From assembly GCA_025966255.1 (NCBI GenBank), contig JAOPVG010000519.1, positions 1 through 5,202 of the forward strand: a DNA stretch of 5,202 bases. The letters run 5' to 3'. This DNA comes from Jatrophihabitans sp. (GTDB taxonomy: Bacteria > Actinomycetota > Actinomycetes > Mycobacteriales > Jatrophihabitantaceae). Below the pieces are notes generated by a model. The model was not told where the DNA came from, ran no database searches, and saw only the letters and a program-made list of their open reading frames with translations. How positions within the stretch are numbered: position 1 is the stretch's first letter; each line of letters begins with the position of its first letter. The position numbers and the translations under genes were made by a program. This document shows, piece by piece, positions 1-5,202 of the stretch.

Positions 1-1207
1 CGGCGAGGTCGGCTGTCTCGTCGCGTAGCAGCGGCGCGGTGGTGGGCATGGTCGGCGACAGCAGCACGTCGCACTGCCCGAAAAGGCTTCGGGTCTGCTC
101 GGCCAGGCGCTGCTGGACGGCGAAGGCATCGGCGAGTTCGTCGGCGCCGCCCGGACCGAGCAGCGCCTGCCCGATCTGCCACCGGCGGACCACCTCGTCG
201 CCCGCCTGGCCGGTGCGAACGTAAGGCTCCAGAAGCGGCACGCACGCCGCCGAGGTGATCTTCAGGTACGCGCCCAGCGCGCGCGGGCTGTCCGGCACCG
301 AGACCGAGATGATCTCCACGCCGAGACGGCGCAACGCATGACGCACCACCTGCAGCCGCGCGAGTACACCGGGCTGATTGGCCGAGCCGGACAGTTCCTC
401 GACCACACCAACGCGGAGTTGGTGGACGGCGCGCTGACTCAGGACGGCGAGATCGGGACGGCCGGACAGGACAGCAAGCAGCCGGGCCGAGTCGGCGACC
501 GAGCGGGTCAGCGGGCCGACCCGATCGAGGTCCGGCGCGAAGGGAACGACTCCGGCCACCGGCACCAATCCCGGCGACGGTGCCATCCCGACCACGCCGC
601 ACTGGGCGGCCGGTTCGCGGATCGAGCCGCCGGTATCGCTGCCCACCGACACGGTCGCCAGACCGGCCGCGACCGCGGCCGCCGAACCGCCGCTGCTGCC
701 GCCGGGGCTGCGGCGCACGTCCCACGGGTTGCGCGTCGCGCCGAAGGCCGAGGTCTGGGTGGACGCACCCATCGCCAGCTCGTCCATGTTGGCCCGGCCG
801 AGCAGGACGGCCCCGGCCGCGCACAGGCGGCGCACCACCAGCGCATCGCGCAGAGCCACCACGTTGGCGTGCGCTCGGGATCCGCTCGACGTCGTCTGAC
901 GGCGCACGTCGATGTTGTCCTTGACGACGAACGGCACGCCGGCCAAGGGACCGACGGCGCCCCCGAGCCGTCGGTCCCGGTCGATGCGGCGGGCCTCGCC
1001 CAGGGCGCGCTCACCGTTGCAGCTGACCAGGGCGCGGAGCGTGCGGTCGACGTCGGCGATGTGGTGCAGGTGGGCGGCAACGACCTCTTCGGCGCAGAGC
1101 TCGTCCCGGGCGATCAACTCCGCGATCTGCCCGGCCGACAGCCGCGTGATCGCAGGCGCGGTCGATAGCGCGAGGGCGCTTGCGCTCTCCGGATGCACGG
1201 GCTCCAT
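1..1207 (-). CDS. Amidase-signature family hydrolase, GatA-related (partial, C-terminus off the left edge)
   Basis: Open from ATG at 1207 to the window edge: 402 codons are visible and no stop is reached. It belongs to the amidase signature family, whose members use a Ser-cisSer-Lys triad to hydrolyse amides or release ammonia from them. All three residues are present: Lys96 in VVKDNID, Ser171 in SPGGSSGGSA, and Ser195 in GSDTGGSIREPAAQCGVVG. Their spacing (75 and 24) equals that in FAAH. The stretch NMDELAMGASTQTSAFGATRNPWD (about 140-163) is close to GatA of Glu-tRNA(Gln) amidotransferase. However, the GatA segments DPxDSTS and SSNLARYDGVRYG are not recognisable, and no gatB or gatC is in view. 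I therefore read it as a stand-alone amidase; the substrate is unknown. The ATG is the only plausible start, because an in-frame TAG lies about 45 bases upstream with no other ATG, GTG or TTG between. No clear Shine-Dalgarno is seen. It lies 58 bp after the asparagine synthase gene on the same strand, so co-transcription is likely. Confidence 0.9.
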   Translation of the reverse strand, partial: MEPVHPESASALALSTAPAITRLSAGQIAELIARDELCAEEVVAAHLHHIADVDRTLRALVSCNGERALGEARRIDRDRRLGGAVGPLAGVPFVVKDNIDVRRQTTSSGSRAHANVVALRDALVVRRLCAAGAVLLGRANMDELAMGASTQTSAFGATRNPWDVRRSPGGSSGGSAAAVAAGLATVSVGSDTGGSIREPAAQCGVVGMAPSPGLVPVAGVVPFAPDLDRVGPLTRSVADSARLLAVLSGRPDLAVLSQRAVHQLRVGVVEELSGSANQPGVLARLQVVRHALRRLGVEIISVSVPDSPRALGAYLKITSAACVPLLEPYVRTGQAGDEVVRRWQIGQALLGPGGADELADAFAVQQRLAEQTRSLFGQCDVLLSPTMPTTAPLLRDETADLA

Positions 1208-1265
1208 GGCGACATGTTGACAGCCGACTGTTGCGAGAAAATGACGGCCGTGCGCCTACTGCGCG

Positions 1266-2813
1266 TCAGGCGGTGGCGAACCGGCCCAACACCTGCTCGG
1301 CCCGGATCCCGCCCAGGTGCTCAGCGAAGATCCGTTGATAGCCGAGCTCCTCGCGGCTGCGGGCCGGAGGAAGCCCGGGGATGCGGATCTCGGCCCAGTC
1401 CGCGTCCGGCACCAAGGCCTCAGCCTGCCGGGTCATGACGTCCGCGGTGCCCGAGCCGTCGCCGAACTGTGCCTTGCGCCGCCACAGGATCTCGGCCGGC
1501 AGCCAGCCCTCGAACGCCTCGCGAAGGATCGCCTTCTCGTGTGCCTTCTCCCGCCCGTCCTCACCGAGGAGCTTCCATTCGATCGGGATCTGCTGCGCGA
1601 CGGCGAGCAGGTCCCGCGACAGGAAGGGCACCCGCGCTTCGAGCCCGTGGGCCATGGTCACGCGGTCGCACCGTTGCAGGTTGAGGTGATGGAGCGACTC
1701 GAGACCGTGCACCAATGCGTCCTGCAGAGCCGAGCTGTCGAGGTCGCGGAGGTGGTGGTAGCCGGCGAACAACTCGTCGGCACCCTCCCCCGTGAGGACG
1801 ACCTTGACGTGCCGCGCGGCCAGTTCGGCGAGCAGGTAGTTCGGGACGGCGCTGCGGATCAGTGACGGTTCGTAGCTCTCCGTAGCGCGAACCACCACGG
1901 GCAGGATGGCGATCACTTCGTCGTCGGTGTAGATGCGCTCGTGGTGCTCCAGCCCGTACCTCTCGGCGACGAGCCGGGCCGCCGCGAGATCCGGGCTGTC
2001 CGGTGTACCCGCAGCGAACGAGTGCAGCGTTGCGCCCGGCTCCGACTCGCGGGCCATGATCGCCGCGACGATGCTCGAGTCGAGACCGCCGGAGAGGAAC
2101 ACCCCGACCGGGACGTCGGCCATCATTCGCTCCCGTACCGCACCGACGAGTGTCTCGCGGATCGCGTGCCGGGCCTGGTGGCGCTCGGTGAAGGCCGGGC
2201 CGACGGGCTGATCCACGCCAAGAGGATCCGTGCGCAGATCGACGAAGGCCTGCAGCCCGTCCTCGGGAGTCCAGTGATGACCGGGCGGGAACTCCTCGAC
2301 GACGGGGCGAACCTCGGTCGGGAACGCGCCGAGTTCCGACGCGACCAGCAGTCGGTCGTCGTGCCTGGCCCAGTAGAGCGGCTTGACGCCGAGCGGGTCG
2401 CGGCCCAGCACGATGCGCCCGTCGGCACCCGCGACGCAGAACGCGTACATGCCACGCATGTCGTGGATGCCGCCGGTGCCGCGGCTCGCGACGACGTGCA
2501 GCACGACCTCGGAGTCGGAGGACGTGGCGAACGGCCCGGCCAGTTCCGCCCGTAGCGCGCCGTGGTTGTAGATCTCGCCGTTCGCGACGACCCACAGGCC
2601 GGACGAGCCCCCCGTCATCGGCTGCCGACCACCAGCGAGGTCGACGATTGCCAGCCGGGTGTGGCCGAGCCAGGTGGGGCCGATCAGCTCCGAGCCCTGG
2701 CCGTCCGGGCCCCGATGGGCCAGCGGGCCGAGCATGGCCTCGCCGAGAGCGCGGGTCCGGCGCAGCCGACCGGGCGTGGGACGGAAGTCATGGACCGCTG
2801 CGATGCCGCACAC
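1266..2813 (-). CDS. asnB: Asparagine synthase (glutamine-hydrolysing), AsnB type
   Basis: A 515-residue two-domain amidotransferase. The family hydrolyses glutamine to ammonia in the N-terminal domain, then uses ATP (giving AMP and PPi) to amidate aspartate in the C-terminal domain; it acts in the cytosol. The class II glutaminase shows nucleophile Cys2, HRGPDG at 33-38, Arg53 in GHTRLAIVDL, Asn78 in VANGEIYNH and Asp100 in SSDSE. The synthetase domain shows the PP-loop SGGLDSS (241-247), HSFAAGTPDSPDL, YEPSLIRSAVPNYLL (314-328), TGEGADELFAGY (341-352), GLEARVPF (390-397) and RRKAQFGDGSG (445-455), including the Lys matching the catalytic Lys of E. coli AsnB. The GTG start at 2813 is chosen because it puts Cys at position 2, as processing requires, and because AAGGAG lies 9 bases upstream. 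In-frame ATGs at 2846 and 2948 would bury that Cys. It is shorter than E. coli AsnB (554) and lacks its C-terminal tail; FLD after EARVP reads FLS. Aspartate is the expected acceptor, but a relative acting on another carboxylate cannot be excluded. Confidence 0.93.
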   Translation of the reverse strand: MCGIAAVHDFRPTPGRLRRTRALGEAMLGPLAHRGPDGQGSELIGPTWLGHTRLAIVDLAGGRQPMTGGSSGLWVVANGEIYNHGALRAELAGPFATSSDSEVVLHVVASRGTGGIHDMRGMYAFCVAGADGRIVLGRDPLGVKPLYWARHDDRLLVASELGAFPTEVRPVVEEFPPGHHWTPEDGLQAFVDLRTDPLGVDQPVGPAFTERHQARHAIRETLVGAVRERMMADVPVGVFLSGGLDSSIVAAIMARESEPGATLHSFAAGTPDSPDLAAARLVAERYGLEHHERIYTDDEVIAILPVVVRATESYEPSLIRSAVPNYLLAELAARHVKVVLTGEGADELFAGYHHLRDLDSSALQDALVHGLESLHHLNLQRCDRVTMAHGLEARVPFLSRDLLAVAQQIPIEWKLLGEDGREKAHEKAILREAFEGWLPAEILWRRKAQFGDGSGTADVMTRQAEALVPDADWAEIRIPGLPPARSREELGYQRIFAEHLGGIRAEQVLGRFATA

Positions 2814-2822
2814 GGGGGTCAA

Positions 2823-2828
2823 CTCCTT
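2823..2828 (-). promoter_or_regulatory. Shine-Dalgarno of the asparagine synthase gene
   Basis: Read on the minus strand this is AAGGAG, a perfect anti-16S match, with 9 bases before the GTG at 2813. It settles the start in favour of GTG over the upstream in-frame ATG codons, in agreement with the need for Cys at position 2. Confidence 0.8.
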
Positions 2829-2844
2829 GAAGAGCTCGAGCTTC

Positions 2845-2850
2845 ATCGTA
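2845..2850 (-). promoter_or_regulatory. Candidate -10 element for the leftward (asparagine synthase) transcript
   Basis: On the minus strand this reads TACGAT, which fits the actinobacterial -10 pattern TAnnnT. It would place transcription start near 2838 and give a leader of about 25 bases that still contains the Shine-Dalgarno. No convincing -35 box lies at 16-18 bp; the operator at 2876-2891 lies just upstream, in or next to the -35 zone. This is a motif match only, and a single short -10 match is common by chance. Confidence 0.3.
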
Positions 2851-2875
2851 CGTGTGCAGCCGGGCGGGACACCGA

Positions 2876-2891
2876 GTGGAACGTGTTCCAC
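2876..2891. promoter_or_regulatory. Palindromic operator 1, KstR-type TnnAACnnGTTnnA
   Basis: GTGGAAC-GT-GTTCCAC is a perfect inverted repeat with 7-bp arms around a 2-bp centre. The inner 14 bases (2877-2890) match TnnAACnnGTTnnA, the motif described for KstR, a TetR-family repressor of sterol and lipid catabolism in mycobacteria and rhodococci. The centre is about 70 bp upstream of the asparagine synthase GTG. The match to the motif is seen directly. The identity of the regulator is inferred; other TetR-family lipid regulators may use similar sites, and no regulator gene is in the window. Confidence 0.65.
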
Positions 2892-2916
2892 ATCGGCGTA
2901 GAACGTGTTACACATC
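2879..2916 (+). repeat. Pair of 16-bp direct repeats containing the operator cores
   Basis: GAACGTGTTCCACATC (2879-2894) and GAACGTGTTACACATC (2901-2916) differ at one base and are spaced 22 bp start to start. The similarity runs past the palindromic cores into CACATC. This suggests either a duplication that created the second operator or an extended recognition sequence on one side. Confidence 0.75.
2899..2912. promoter_or_regulatory. Operator 2, second KstR-type TnnAACnnGTTnnA copy
   Basis: TAGAACGTGTTACA fits TnnAACnnGTTnnA exactly and shares the core GAACGTGTT with operator 1. Its outer arms are less symmetrical (5 of 7 positions pair when widened to 16 bp). It starts 22 bp after operator 1, about two helical turns, so two dimers would sit on roughly the same DNA face. 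Its centre is about 73 bp upstream of the lipoprotein ATG. A weak plus-strand promoter guess, TTCCAC (2886-2891) then 17 bp then TACACA (2909-2914), would be covered by both operators. Confidence 0.6.
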
Positions 2917-2965
2917 ATCTTGCTGCGGATGCGCCAGCCGGTCCCCATCTGCCAGCCGGACCATC

Positions 2966-2971
2966 GAGGAG
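2966..2971 (+). promoter_or_regulatory. Shine-Dalgarno of the lipoprotein gene
   Basis: GAGGAG lies 7 bases before the ATG at 2979. It supports that start over the much longer open frame reaching back to 2562, which would run antisense through the asparagine synthase gene and place the lipoprotein signal peptide internally. Confidence 0.75.
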
Positions 2972-2978
2972 CACGGCC

Positions 2979-3569
2979 ATGACCATTTCATCTCGCGAAA
3001 CAGGCAGCTCAGGTCGAGCTCGCTCGGCCCTGGTTGTCATCGGTGTCGTCGCGCTCACCGGGCTCGCCGGTTGTTCGAGCTCGGGCAAGGGTGGCTCGTC
3101 GTCCTCGTCGAGCACTCCCGTCTCGACGCCCGCGGCCTCGACGAGCGCGGCTTCGACGAGCGCGGCCACGTCCGGTGCGGGAACGTCGGCCGACGCCGTC
3201 ACCACGAAAGCCGTCACTACCGCGTACGAGACGTTCTTCGACATCAAGGCGACGACTGCGCAGACCGTGACCGTGCTGCAGCACGGATCAGCGTTCAGCC
3301 CGACGTTGGCCGGGCAGGCCAAGGCCGCGGCCGCGCAGAAGTTGGCGGCGACCGTCTCGAAGGTGAACCTGGCCAGTCCGAACGTCGCAGACGTCACCTT
3401 CACGCTCACCAGCAACGGGTCACCGCTGCTGCCCAACACGCACGGCAAGGCCGTCCGCGAAGGCGGCACCTGGAAGGTGGCTGCGGAGACCTTCTGCGCG
3501 CTGCTCGGACTTCAGGGCACGCCGCCCGCCGTGTGCAAGGACCCCAAGATGACTGCCCTGCCAAACTGA
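2979..3569 (+). CDS. Secreted lipoprotein with MTB12-like C-terminal domain
   Basis: A 196-residue predicted lipoprotein. Its signal peptide has Arg13 and Arg15, a hydrophobic core at about 17-30 (ALVVIGVVALTGLA) and the lipobox LAGC, with Cys32 the expected lipidated residue. Residues 33-72 are a Ser/Thr/Ala-rich linker, typical of actinobacterial lipoproteins that hold a domain away from the membrane. Residues about 75-180 (AYETFFDIKATTAQTVTVLQ, then AQKLAATVSKVNLASPNVADVTFTL, then GKAVREGGTWKVAAETFC) resemble the C-terminal domain of mycobacterial low-molecular-weight antigen MTB12 in order and pattern: helix, strand A/V-VTF-L, glycine turn, G-WKV. Cys173 and Cys186 could form a disulfide outside the cell. 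The function of this domain family is not established. The gene precedes the MFS gene by 4 bp, so the lipoprotein may assist that exporter at the membrane outer face. The family call is from memory of the sequence pattern; the lipoprotein call is much firmer. Confidence 0.85.
   Translation: MTISSRETGSSGRARSALVVIGVVALTGLAGCSSSGKGGSSSSSSTPVSTPAASTSAASTSAATSGAGTSADAVTTKAVTTAYETFFDIKATTAQTVTVLQHGSAFSPTLAGQAKAAAAQKLAATVSKVNLASPNVADVTFTLTSNGSPLLPNTHGKAVREGGTWKVAAETFCALLGLQGTPPAVCKDPKMTALPN
3137..3166 (+). repeat. 15-bp tandem duplication in the lipoprotein linker
   Basis: Two adjacent 15-base units, each ending TCGACGAGCGCGGC and differing only at the first base (c or t), encode the repeated ASTSA in the low-complexity linker. 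The unit is a multiple of three, so copy changes would alter linker length without breaking the frame. Confidence 0.7.
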
Positions 3570-3573
3570 GCGG

Positions 3574-5196
3574 GTGACGATCGCCGAGGCTGGCGCGCCG
3601 GGCACAGCGTCGCGCGGGGCCGCTCTCGGCACCGTGTTGGCGGTCCTGTTCTTGACGTTCCTCGACACTACGATCGTCAGCGTCACGCTCGGGAATCTCG
3701 AGACCGGCATATCGGCCGGCGTCATCCCGCTGCAGTGGGTGGTCAACGCCTACGCGTTGGTCTTCGCGAGTTTGATGCTGCTCGGCGGCTCCTTGGGCGA
3801 CCGGCTCGGCCGCAAGCGGGTGATGATCGCCGGCATCGTGATCTTCACTATCGGTTCGCTGATGTGTGCGCTGGCATCGGGCGTCGCCGTGGTCATCGCT
3901 GGACGCGCCGTCATGGGCCTCGGGGCCGCCGCCTCGGAACCGGGGACGCTGTCGGTGATCCGGCAGCTCTATCCGCAGCGGGCGCAGCGCGCTCGCGCAC
4001 TGGGCGCGTGGTCGGCCGTGTCCGGTCTCGCCCTCGCGCTGGGCCCGGTGATCGGTGGCCTGCTGGTCGGTGCGGGCGACTGGCGCTCGGTGTTCTGGTT
4101 CAACCTGGCTGCGTCGATCGTGCTGCTCGCAGCCGTCGTGCTCTTCGTGCCGGAGAGCAAGGACCCGCAACCGGGACGGATTGATTTCGCCGGCTTTGTG
4201 CTCGGTGCGGCCGGGCTCGGTTGCGTGATCTTCGCGGCGATCTCCGGGGAGTACAAGGGTTACACCACATGGTGGATCGTGACGCTGTTCGTGATCGGCG
4301 GGTTGTGCCTGCTCGCCTTCGGACCGGTGGAGCGGCGGGTGCGCAACCCCATGCTGAACCTGAGTTACATCCGGAAGCCGATCGTCAGCTCGGCGCTGTT
4401 CGCGGCGTTCGCCGTGTACTTCGGCGTGTTCGCGATCTTCTTCTTCACCGCGCTTTATCTGGACATCGGGCAGAACTACTCGGGGCTGAGGTTGGCGGGC
4501 ATGTTCGCGCCGATGGCGGTGGCGATCGTGGTGGGTGGCTTGGCCACCGGGCCGTGGGTCGCGCGGGTTGGCTCTCGGGCACCGACCGTCGCCGGCTGTG
4601 CACTGGCCGCCGTCGGAATGCTGCTCGCCCGCGTCGAGCTCGGCCACGGCGACGACCTCACCTTCTGGCTGCTCGCGCTCGCGCTGGCGCTCGCCGGTCT
4701 CGGCTTCGGGATCACCGTGGTGCCGCTGACGTCGGCGGTGCTGTCGCACGTCCCGGGGCGGCATTCCGGGATGGCGGCTTCGGCGACGAACACCGCGCGC
4801 CAGCTGGGTGCAGTGGTCGGTGTGGCCGTGCTGGGCGCGATCATCAACTCGCACCTCACGAGCTCGGTCTCGCGACTGTTCGACCAGAGCCCGCTGCTGT
4901 CGGCGCTGGCACCCAGCGCGAAGGAGCAGGTACTCAAGATCCTCGAGACCGGCGGCGCATCGGGGTCGTTCAGCCTCGCCGACATCCCGCCGAGCATCAA
5001 GACGGACTTCCTGCACGGCGTGCAGCTGGCGCTCCTCGTGGCCATCGTGCTGATCGTCCTTGCTGGGCTGACGGCCGCATTGGTGCGCGAGCCGGCGCCC
5101 CTCAACGATGACGAGGTCGATGGTCAGCTGACGGCCACGGGCTCTACGGCCTCCGGATCGGCTCAGCCGAGCACCTCGAGCACCGGCTCGGCATAG
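3574..5196 (+). CDS. MFS multidrug-type exporter, DHA2 (EmrB/QacA) family, 14 transmembrane segments
   Basis: A complete 540-residue proton-coupled exporter of the inner membrane. DHA2-family proteins expel drugs, lipids or metabolites. Visible motifs are LDTTIVSVTL in helix 1 (motif D1, Asp31), QWVVNAYALVFASLMLLGG (54-72), motif A GSLGDRLGRKRV (72-83) between helices 2 and 3, motif B starting at Arg111 (GRAVMGLGAA), and motif C GLALALGPVIGGLLVG (151-166) followed by DWRSVFWFN. Hydrophobic stretches continue through two central helices (about 205-250) to the last helix (about 483-504), consistent with 14 helices. A longer polar loop lies at 428-480. The tail 505-540 is acidic, then Ser/Thr/Ala-rich. 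The GTG start at 3574 follows the lipoprotein stop by 4 bp with only a weak ribosome site, so translation is probably coupled. Substrate is unknown. The pairing recalls LprG with the MFS protein P55, but the lipoprotein here is not LprG-like. Confidence 0.93.
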   Translation: MTIAEAGAPGTASRGAALGTVLAVLFLTFLDTTIVSVTLGNLETGISAGVIPLQWVVNAYALVFASLMLLGGSLGDRLGRKRVMIAGIVIFTIGSLMCALASGVAVVIAGRAVMGLGAAASEPGTLSVIRQLYPQRAQRARALGAWSAVSGLALALGPVIGGLLVGAGDWRSVFWFNLAASIVLLAAVVLFVPESKDPQPGRIDFAGFVLGAAGLGCVIFAAISGEYKGYTTWWIVTLFVIGGLCLLAFGPVERRVRNPMLNLSYIRKPIVSSALFAAFAVYFGVFAIFFFTALYLDIGQNYSGLRLAGMFAPMAVAIVVGGLATGPWVARVGSRAPTVAGCALAAVGMLLARVELGHGDDLTFWLLALALALAGLGFGITVVPLTSAVLSHVPGRHSGMAASATNTARQLGAVVGVAVLGAIINSHLTSSVSRLFDQSPLLSALAPSAKEQVLKILETGGASGSFSLADIPPSIKTDFLHGVQLALLVAIVLIVLAGLTAALVREPAPLNDDEVDGQLTATGSTASGSAQPSTSSTGSA

Positions 5197-5202
5197 CGCG
5201 TC

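Noticed and set aside
508..1080. Minus-strand frame of 190 codons in a different phase within the amidase gene
   Set aside because: It is a frame-shifted shadow of the amidase, with no family motif of its own.
338..1168. Plus-strand open frame (276 codons) over the amidase gene
   Set aside because: The minus-strand frame through the same bases carries the complete amidase signature and triad; the plus-strand product is low-complexity Arg/Gly/His-rich.
1..1207. Naming the amidase gatA
   Set aside because: The signature region is GatA-like, but other GatA-specific segments are not recognisable and no gatB or gatC is seen, so the symbol would be over-specific.
1217..1245. Perfect TTGACA on the plus strand in the gap between amidase and asparagine synthase genes
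   Set aside because: The hexamers at 17-18 bp spacing (AATGAC, ATGACG) are poor -10 boxes, and the direction would give only antisense RNA to the asparagine synthase gene.
1208..1265. Possible terminator or hairpin between the two leftward genes
   Set aside because: Only a 4-bp arm inverted repeat (ACAG/CTGT) is visible and there is no T-run; not enough to call a terminator.
1561..2595. Minus-strand 344-codon frame inside the asparagine synthase gene
   Set aside because: The product is an Arg-rich frame-shifted shadow; the true frame holds all AsnB motifs.
2562..2978. Upstream extension of the lipoprotein frame to ATG 2562
   Set aside because: It overlaps the asparagine synthase gene antisense and would bury the signal peptide. 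ATG 2979 has a good Shine-Dalgarno and starts a standard lipoprotein signal.
3406..5016. Long antisense open frame (536 codons) across the MFS gene
   Set aside because: Its translation is rich in Arg, His, Gln, Glu and Asp with no recognisable domain, and it is antisense to a gene with clear MFS motifs. Long antisense frames are expected in GC-rich codon-biased DNA.

Overview
This is a GC-rich actinobacterial window with strong G/C bias at third codon positions. It holds four protein-coding genes in two divergent pairs around one 165-bp regulatory region. A KstR-type operator motif, a lipoprotein resembling the mycobacterial MTB12 family and a lipoprotein-MFS gene pair all point to Actinomycetota, plausibly Mycobacteriales (Mycobacterium, Nocardia, Gordonia) or a near neighbour. 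The genus cannot be fixed from the sequence alone.

Leftward arm (minus strand): an asparagine synthase B-type glutamine-hydrolysing amidotransferase (2813 to 1266, GTG start) is followed after 58 bp by an amidase-signature hydrolase related to GatA (1207 to beyond the left edge; about 402 codons are visible and the C-terminus is missing). Both genes are intact as far as they can be seen, and their catalytic residues are present. The first makes an amide from a carboxylate. The second belongs to a family that hydrolyses or transfers amide nitrogen.

Centre (2814-2978): the divergent intergenic region holds two copies of TnnAACnnGTTnnA, the motif known for the TetR-family regulator KstR. They are 22 bp apart, and each lies about 70 bp from one of the two divergent start codons. 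Good Shine-Dalgarno sequences fix both starts.

Rightward arm (plus strand): a small secreted lipoprotein with an MTB12-like C-terminal domain (2979-3569) is followed after only 4 bp by a 14-helix DHA2-type MFS exporter (3574-5196, GTG start, complete). The near-contact implies co-transcription and probably translational coupling.

Interpretation (inference): one regulator may control both arms. The rightward pair looks like an envelope export unit, formally similar to the mycobacterial LprG-P55 (Rv1411c-Rv1410c) lipoprotein/MFS operon. The leftward pair would handle amide nitrogen on asparagine or on an unidentified carboxylate. No RNA gene, mobile element, CRISPR array or phage signature was seen, and no unassigned stretch is longer than 165 bp. 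The combination is unusual, but nothing here proves a new system.
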